Source: Sporobacter termitidis
Lineage (GTDB): Bacteria > Bacillota > Clostridia > Oscillospirales > Oscillospiraceae
Direction of reading: 5' to 3'
DNA: 46,291 nt
Assembly: GCA_029267955.1 (NCBI GenBank)
Contig: JAJUHI010000002.1
Span: 1-46,291, forward strand
This document shows positions 40,782 to 46,291 of the stretch, one piece after another. The position numbers and the translations under genes were made by a program. Position 1 is the stretch's first letter; each line of letters starts with the position of its first letter. The notes under the pieces were generated by a model, which was not told the origin of the DNA, did not search any database, and saw nothing but the letters and a program-made list of their open reading frames with translations.

Positions 40782-41747
40782 TTACACAGGATCGTCTAAA
40801 AATTTCTTGGCCAGCTTGAAGACCTCGAACAGCTGCTTGTCGCGCTTTTTCTTAATCTCGCTTAAATCGAGGCCCTCGTAGTCGTAAAAGCCTTTGCCGG
40901 TTTTGATGCCCAGCCTGCCCTCGTCGACCATCTTGGCCAGGGTGACGGGCAGCTCGTCGCCGTTTTTTGGCATTGTGTAGCTGCGGTTTTTGTAGTTGTT
41001 GGCGGTCATGTCCACGCCGCCGAAATCGATGCGCTTGAGCAGGCCCAGCACGACGGCGCGGGGAATGAAGGAGGCCTTTGCGGCAAGGTCAATGGCCTCG
41101 GCGTCGCAGTAGCCGTTGTCCAGCAGGAAGAACACCTCGCGGTTGAGGCACTGTTGCAGGCGGTTGACGATATAGCCCTGGATAAATTTCTTCATCAGGA
41201 CGGCCGTTTTGCCGCATTTTTTGAGCATGGCCAGCGCGATGTCCGCATACTCCTGGGGCGCCTCCTCGCTCTTTACCACCTCGACCAGGGGTATCAGCTC
41301 CGGCGGGGCGTACCAGTGGCAGATAATCGTCTGGGGCAGCAGCTTTTTCGGAACGATTTCAAAAATATTGAGCGCCGACGTGTTGGACGCGACAATGACG
41401 TCGCCGGGCAGGATGTCGGCCAGTTCCGCATAAAGCTCTTCCTTGGCGTCTTTTTTCTCGACAATGGTCTCCATGACGAAATCGGCGCCCCGGACGGCCT
41501 CGGCCACGGTTTCCTTAAAGCTGATTCTGGCATAGATGGCGTCTATATCCTCCGCCTTGATTTCGCCCTCTTCGGCAAAGGTCTTAAGGCTCGATTGAAG
41601 CGCGGCTTTCGCCTTCTCGCGGGTTGCCTCGCTTCTCGTCCACATGGTAACCTCGTAGCCGCCGATGGCAAATGTCTGTGCGATGCCCGGGCCCATCGTG
41701 CCCGCGCCGAGAACGGCAATTTTCTTAATATCGCTGATACTCTTCAT
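40782..41747 (-). CDS. 3-hydroxyacyl-CoA dehydrogenase family protein
   Basis: IKKIAVLGAGTMGPGIAQTFAIGGYEVTMWTR; C-terminal DEGRLGIKTGKGFYDYEG. Confidence 0.92.
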   Translation of the reverse strand: MKSISDIKKIAVLGAGTMGPGIAQTFAIGGYEVTMWTRSEATREKAKAALQSSLKTFAEEGEIKAEDIDAIYARISFKETVAEAVRGADFVMETIVEKKDAKEELYAELADILPGDVIVASNTSALNIFEIVPKKLLPQTIICHWYAPPELIPLVEVVKSEEAPQEYADIALAMLKKCGKTAVLMKKFIQGYIVNRLQQCLNREVFFLLDNGYCDAEAIDLAAKASFIPRAVVLGLLKRIDFGGVDMTANNYKNRSYTMPKNGDELPVTLAKMVDEGRLGIKTGKGFYDYEGLDLSEIKKKRDKQLFEVFKLAKKFLDDPV

Positions 41748-41813
41748 AGTGAAATCCTCATTTTTTGTTATATTGCCCCACAAGGCGGACTTGTGGGGCA
41801 ATTGTTTTCCGTC

Positions 41814-42701
41814 TTAGAAAGAGCCTTCTTCCCAGGCAACCAGACGGACAAAGCCGCCGTCTGCCATCTCGCAGCGGAACGGGAACGCGGCGATGATCAT
41901 GCGTTTGCCGGTGACCAGGTCGATGTCGCCGCCGGCGTTTTCAACGGTGCAGACGCCGGCCTGCATGAAGAGTCTGTGGCAGGGCTCGTAGTCCGGGTAC
42001 TCAACCGCGGGGTCCTTGCCGGTGGCCTTGCGGTAAGCCGTGTCGAGCCAGGGCATCTGCTCTTTGAGGGGGTGATGCCACAGCGGCGCGTCGGTGGCGC
42101 CCCAGGTGCCGGTAATACCCTTGATCTTCTTCTCGTGGATCAGCCAGTTGGCAACCTCGGGGCCCATGCCGGGATAGTAGTTGAAGTACTTGTCGTTGTT
42201 GATTCTCCAGTAGTGGTGGAAGCCCGTGTTGACAACAACCCAGTCGTTCTCGCGGATCTCAAGTCCGTCCTTTTTACAGGCGGCCTCAAAATCGGAGGGC
42301 TTCAGCTCATACCACAGGCCGTCCTCAAAGCCGGTTTTCCATTTGGCCTCAAACTCGTCTCTCAGGTGGCGCATGTCCAGGATAACGCCGGTGCCGATGC
42401 AGTACTCCAGCGGAATCTCGTTGAGAGAGTAGCCGTTGCGGGCGCGGTCAACCTCTTCCTCGTGGAGAACGTGGTTGGGCGCGTCCATGTGCGTGCCGGC
42501 GTGCAGAGTGCCGGTGTAGGTCATGGTGCGCTTGTGGAACCGACCCAGATACTGGCCGCGGGGGAAGATAAGGTCCTGCCGGGCGCCGGGGAAGGGCCAC
42601 AGCGGGGTGTCGACGCCCCAGGGCTGCGAAAGGTCGTAAATCTTCGTCATCTTGTTCCTGTCAAGATACATCCTGTTTTTGTCGAGCGGCATATAAGCCA
42701 T
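41814..42701 (-). CDS. Cyclase family protein (kynurenine formamidase-like metal hydrolase)
   Basis: TLHAGTHMDAPNHV (HxGTHxDxPxH motif). Confidence 0.9.
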   Translation of the reverse strand: MAYMPLDKNRMYLDRNKMTKIYDLSQPWGVDTPLWPFPGARQDLIFPRGQYLGRFHKRTMTYTGTLHAGTHMDAPNHVLHEEEVDRARNGYSLNEIPLEYCIGTGVILDMRHLRDEFEAKWKTGFEDGLWYELKPSDFEAACKKDGLEIRENDWVVVNTGFHHYWRINNDKYFNYYPGMGPEVANWLIHEKKIKGITGTWGATDAPLWHHPLKEQMPWLDTAYRKATGKDPAVEYPDYEPCHRLFMQAGVCTVENAGGDIDLVTGKRMIIAAFPFRCEMADGGFVRLVAWEEGSF

Positions 42702-42760
42702 ATGAAAAACCTCCATTCAATTTGTATTGTCGGTGACTGGTTTAAGCTTGCTGCTCACTA

Positions 42761-42791
42761 ATACTAAACCTTGGAATCATTCCAAAGTCAA
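42761..42791 (-). promoter_or_regulatory. MerR-type promoter of catabolic operon
   Basis: Minus strand TTGACT-N19-TAGTAT; spacer holds perfect dyad TTGGAAT-G-ATTCCAA. Confidence 0.78.
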
Positions 42792-42811
42792 GGGTTAATC
42801 TTTAATTATTA

Positions 42812-42840
42812 TTGGACTTTCAACAAAAATCATATATAAT
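42812..42840 (+). promoter_or_regulatory. Sigma-A promoter for merR-family gene
   Basis: TTGGAC-N17-TATAAT. Confidence 0.6.
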
Positions 42841-43015
42841 ATTTTAGAAACGGTCAAAACAGTACCCGAAGGCTATATTCCGGGCATTTTACCCAAGCGT
42901 TTTAACGCCTGGATTAGAGCGCCTGCCTTAATATGCTCAGGTTTTGTCCGTTTCATTTCAATACGCGCCTGACAAAGTACTTTTTTCCGCATCGATTGAC
43001 AAGGGGGTTGCGGCC

Positions 43016-43837
43016 GTGCGGTATAAAATCGGCGATGTTGCCCGGATCCTCGGGATTTCACCCGATTTGATCCGTTATTATGAGGAAAAGGGCGTCGTCA
43101 CCCCGCAAAAGGACCCTTTCAACAATTACAGATATTTCGATACCTGGGACATCAATTTTTTAATTGACTGCCTGTGGTTTAAAAACTTCGGCTTCGGCAT
43201 CGAGCAGGTGGCCAACATTGTCTCCCAGAACACCTATGACGATTTGATCGGCAACCTGATCCGGCGGGGCGACGAAATTGAGGAGTCCATCCGGTATCAG
43301 GAGCTGCTCTTGCAGCGCATCCGGAAGTATACCGAAATTCTGCACAAGCTCCGGGGCTATATCGGCAAGTGCGCCATCCGGCGCAGCTCCGAGTTCGTCC
43401 GGTACATCAACCGCCACAACACCACCTACGACGAAAATACCGAGCTGCAGCAACTCAGCCGCCAGTGGCTGAAATACATGCCCTTTTCCCGGCGGTATTT
43501 CGAGGTCCCCGAGGACGGCCTGACCGGCGAGGGCGACGATTACGCATGGGGCTTTTCCATCGCCATGCCCTATGTGGAGGCTTTTAAAATAGAGGTGAAG
43601 CCGCCCGTTCAGCTCGTGCCGTCTCAGCTGTGCATCCATTCGGCCTTTACCAGCACCGGAAAGGACAAGTTCACCGCCCGCCATTTGGACTATATGATGG
43701 AATACGCCGAAAAGAACGGCCACCGGATCGCCGGCCGCGCCTTCGGCAATCTGGCCTGCAGCGTTGTGGAAAACGGCGAGATCACCGGGTTTTTTGAGGT
43801 CTGGCTCCCGATTGAGGATAAAAAACACCAAAAATGA
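43016..43837 (+). CDS. MerR family transcriptional regulator with C-terminal effector domain
   Basis: YKIGDVARILGISPDLIRYYEEKGVVTPQKDPFNNYRYFDTWDI; likely GTG start preceded by AAGGGGG. Confidence 0.9.
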   Translation: MRYKIGDVARILGISPDLIRYYEEKGVVTPQKDPFNNYRYFDTWDINFLIDCLWFKNFGFGIEQVANIVSQNTYDDLIGNLIRRGDEIEESIRYQELLLQRIRKYTEILHKLRGYIGKCAIRRSSEFVRYINRHNTTYDENTELQQLSRQWLKYMPFSRRYFEVPEDGLTGEGDDYAWGFSIAMPYVEAFKIEVKPPVQLVPSQLCIHSAFTSTGKDKFTARHLDYMMEYAEKNGHRIAGRAFGNLACSVVENGEITGFFEVWLPIEDKKHQK

Positions 43838-43850
43838 CGGAGGGATTCCG

Positions 43851-44171
43851 CTGTCATCCATCTTTCAGCAAATCTATCATATAGCCCGCCAAATCCCCTA
43901 TGGGCGCGTCACAACCTACGGGCAGCTGGCGCGGCTCTTAGGCTCTCCTGTGAACGCCCGGGTGGTGGGCTATGCCATGAACGGCTGCAAAGACAGCTCC
44001 GTGCCCTGCCACCGGGTTGTCAACCGCTTCGGCGGCCTGTGCGGCGCCTTTTTGCCTCTGGGTAAAGAAACCCACCGGACGCTCTTAGAGATGGAAGGGG
44101 TCGCGTTTACCCCCGACGGCAACGTGGATATGGACCGGTTTATGTGGTACGGACCGGAGGAAGAGAAATAA
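43851..44171 (+). CDS. MGMT family protein (O6-alkylguanine-DNA alkyltransferase catalytic/DNA-binding domain)
   Basis: FQQIYHIARQIPYGRVTTYGQLARLLG...VPCHRVVNRFGGL; probable non-ATG start. Confidence 0.8.
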   Translation: MSSIFQQIYHIARQIPYGRVTTYGQLARLLGSPVNARVVGYAMNGCKDSSVPCHRVVNRFGGLCGAFLPLGKETHRTLLEMEGVAFTPDGNVDMDRFMWYGPEEEK

Positions 44172-44175
44172 TGGG

Positions 44176-44223
44176 CAGAGCCCTTGCCCTCAATATCGGT
44201 AATACCGTCGGGCAAGGGCTCTG
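44176..44223. repeat. Palindromic repeat A
   Basis: CAGAGCCCTTGCCC/GGGCAAGGGCTCTG 14-bp perfect arms with inner CGGTAATACCG. Confidence 0.9.
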
Positions 44224-44261
44224 TATATAAACCGGTATGATGGTATACAGCTAAGCATACC

Positions 44262-44334
44262 GTAGGGGCCGCCGTCCTCGGCGGCCTGATTTGTTACGCC
44301 TGATTGACGGGTCGCCGAAGACGGCGACCCCTAC
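44262..44334. repeat. Palindromic repeat B (REP/MITE-like, two hairpins within terminal inverted repeats)
   Basis: GTAGGGGCCGCCGTC ... GACGGCGACCCCTAC (14/15) enclosing hairpins 44267-44286 and 44309-44330. Confidence 0.85.
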
Positions 44335-44400
44335 GCATTATACGGAAACCTCGGGAAACCGCACAGGGCCTCCCTAGCGAGGTTGGTTATGGTGCACACA

Positions 44401-44468
44401 CGGCAAGGGTAGAACCCTTGCCCTACATAGCATTACCGATTCGTAGGGCAAGGGCTCTGCCCTTGCCG
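44401..44468. repeat. Palindromic repeat C, 26-bp arms
   Basis: CGGCAAGGGTAGAACCCTTGCCCTAC / GTAGGGCAAGGGCTCTGCCCTTGCCG, 24/26 complementary. Confidence 0.9.
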
Positions 44469-44539
44469 TTAGATTGTAGATAACCTGCTTTTATGTAAAG
44501 TGTTCGTAAGGTTTGCCGACAACCTGATTTTCCAGCCTT

Positions 44540-45229
44540 TTATAGCCGCACCTTGACCGGGTCCGCAGCGGTGATGCTGTTTTCCGTAACGGTACAGTCC
44601 ACAGCCAGTATGTTGACACCCGCCGCCTTGGCGTCCCGGAGCGCCTCCCCAAAGGCGGGGTGCGTCGCCCAGTTGGGCTCCATATGGCGCACGCCCTTCA
44701 TCTGGATGATAAAAACGGCATACGCCTCATAACCGTCCGCCGCGGCGGATTTCAGCTCCAGCAGGTGGCGGACGCCCCGCTCGGTGGGCGCGTCGGGGAA
44801 CCGGGCCACACCGTCCTCCTCCAGGGTGACGCCCTTCACCTCCACCAGCGCCCGGCGGCCGCCGGCCTCGATGTAAAAGTCAAAGCGCGAGCCGCCGTAC
44901 CGGTATTCCGGCTGGATGAGGCTGATATCGCGGAACACCCCGCCGCCGCGCACCCATTCGGCGAAGACCTTGTTGGGCGCGCTGGAATCGATATTGACAA
45001 GCCGGTTTCCCTTCCATACGGCGATCAGGTCGTATACCGTCTTCCGTAAGGGCTTGTCAGTTACCCCGGCGTCCTGCACCAATACCGCAGCGCCGGGTAT
45101 TAAGAGCTCCCGGCACCGGCCGGTATTCTTTACATGGCAGACCTCTTTTTTGCCGTCAAGCTCGATATGGGCGATAAACCGGTTGGGGCGGTCGATAAAG
45201 ACTGCCCGGCGGATGTTTTCATAGGTCAT
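44540..45229 (-). CDS. sfsA: Sugar fermentation stimulation protein SfsA homolog (DNA-binding/nuclease-like)
   Basis: RFIAHIELDGKKEVCHVKNTGRCRELLIPGAAVLV; RFDFYIEAGGRRALVEVKGVTLEEDGVARFPDAPTERGVRHL. Confidence 0.93.
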   Translation of the reverse strand: MTYENIRRAVFIDRPNRFIAHIELDGKKEVCHVKNTGRCRELLIPGAAVLVQDAGVTDKPLRKTVYDLIAVWKGNRLVNIDSSAPNKVFAEWVRGGGVFRDISLIQPEYRYGGSRFDFYIEAGGRRALVEVKGVTLEEDGVARFPDAPTERGVRHLLELKSAAADGYEAYAVFIIQMKGVRHMEPNWATHPAFGEALRDAKAAGVNILAVDCTVTENSITAADPVKVRL

Positions 45230-45253
45230 TGTTGCATATTTCTCCCCGGTGTA

Positions 45254-45321
45254 GTGGCAGGTCAAAGCCCCGCCATACAGGAGTGTGGCAGGTCAAAGCC
45301 CCGCCACAGTGGCGGGGCTTT
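45254..45321 (-). repeat. 22-bp direct repeat plus 12-bp hairpin downstream of SDR gene
   Basis: GTGGCAGGTCAAAGCCCCGCCA at 45254-45275 and 45285-45306; AAAGCCCCGCCA-CAG-TGGCGGGGCTTT 45295-45321. Confidence 0.9.
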
Positions 45322-45337
45322 AGCCTGTTTTTATATC

Positions 45338-46144
45338 TTAGCCAATCGCGGTCAGGCCGCCGTCGGGATAGAGGATGTTGCCGGTCATAAAGTCGGAGGC
45401 GGGAGCGGCCAGGAAGACGGCGGTGCCGACGATGTCTTCCGGCGTGCCCATCCTGCGCATGGGGTTGCCTTCGCCCTGCTGCTTGAGATACTCGTCGACG
45501 GTGACGCCGGCGTCGGCGGCGCGCTTTTCAAAGACGGAGACCATCATGGGCGTGGCGGTGATGTTGGGGCCAATGGCGTTGACCGTGACGCCGAAGGGGC
45601 CGAACTCGGAGGCCAGCTGCTTTGTCAGCATGTCAACGGCGCCCTTGGTGGCGCAGTAACCGGCGTTGCCGGGGCCCTTTGTGGCGATCTTGCCGCGGAC
45701 GGAGGAGAGGTTGATGATCTTGCCGTAGCCGTTCTCCTTGAAGTGGCGGCCGAAATGCTTGGCGGAAATCATAAAGCTGGTGATGTTGGCGTCCAGCATT
45801 TGACGGAAGGTTTCGATGTCAAAGTCCAGCGCGTCCTGCTTCTTGTTGAAGCCCTGCGCGTTGACAAGAATGGTGATCTTGCCTCCCAGCTGCTTCTTGG
45901 CTTCGGCGACGAGGGCCTCCACATGGGCCTCGTTGGTGGCGTCGGCAGCGTAGTAGCAGACCGTTTCGCCGGTAGCGGCCTTGATCTCCTCCTGGGCCTT
46001 CTTGAGGGAATCCTCCTTGCGGCTGGAGATGAGCACATTGGCGCCCGCTTCCACGAGCCCCTGGGCAATCGCCTGGCCAAGTCCGCCGGCGCCGCCGATG
46101 ACAACCGCGGTTTTGCCGGAAAGGTCAAAAAGTTTGCATGCCAT
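45338..46144 (-). CDS. SDR family oxidoreductase (3-oxoacyl-ACP reductase/gluconate 5-dehydrogenase-like)
   Basis: MACKLFDLSGKTAVVIGGAGGLGQAIAQGL; YCATKGAVDMLTKQLASEFGPFGVTVNAIGP. Confidence 0.92.
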   Translation of the reverse strand: MACKLFDLSGKTAVVIGGAGGLGQAIAQGLVEAGANVLISSRKEDSLKKAQEEIKAATGETVCYYAADATNEAHVEALVAEAKKQLGGKITILVNAQGFNKKQDALDFDIETFRQMLDANITSFMISAKHFGRHFKENGYGKIINLSSVRGKIATKGPGNAGYCATKGAVDMLTKQLASEFGPFGVTVNAIGPNITATPMMVSVFEKRAADAGVTVDEYLKQQGEGNPMRRMGTPEDIVGTAVFLAAPASDFMTGNILYPDGGLTAIG

Positions 46145-46291
46145 GATTTTTGCTCCTTTGCTACAATAAATTTGGAACTGGAGCACGGCGGCCAGCCGTG
46201 CTTCTTTCCATCTCATGCCTAAGCTACAATGAAGGGGTTAATTGGCCTGACGGTACCTCCTTTGGACTCATCACGTCCGCAACTGAAACAG

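Noticed and set aside
41154-42761. 535-aa plus-strand ORF
   Set aside because: Antisense to two well-supported genes (3HCDH-like and cyclase); compositional shadow in GC-rich DNA, no recognisable domain.
44176-44468. CRISPR array
   Set aside because: Units are palindromes of unequal type and spacing, without regular spacers or cas genes.

Overview
46.3-kb chromosomal window, probably from an anaerobic spore-forming Clostridia member (Oscillospirales-like; inferred from spoVAC, spoVT, gene order and GC-rich coding). About 60% is core genome: a complete S10-spc-alpha ribosomal protein superoperon on the minus strand (rpsJ to rplQ, with secY, adk, map, a KOW-domain gene, infA, rpmJ and rpoA). 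It is followed by housekeeping genes: a feoA-feoB fusion, ychF, degV, an ECF sigma/anti-sigma pair, dusB, proS, nfo, hpf, spoVT, a Na/Pi symporter, mobB, sfsA and an SDR. The most interesting items are: (1) a minus-strand catabolic cluster (cyclase-family hydrolase, 3-hydroxyacyl-CoA-dehydrogenase-like enzyme, BKACE/DUF849 enzyme, two-subunit CoA-transferase, Na+/solute symporter, LysR), with a divergent MerR-family gene and a MerR-type 19-bp-spacer promoter containing a perfect dyad; (2) a c-di-GMP-I (GEMM) riboswitch directly upstream of a cyclic-nucleotide-binding-domain/DUF2225 protein; (3) an unannotated 38-aa Cys-rich small ORF just downstream of the apparent sigma-A promoter of the S10 superoperon; (4) a DtxR/IdeR-like box upstream of feoAB; (5) an island of long palindromic repeats between an MGMT-like gene and sfsA. 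All calls come from reading the sequence and supplied ORFs; no database search or folding was run.
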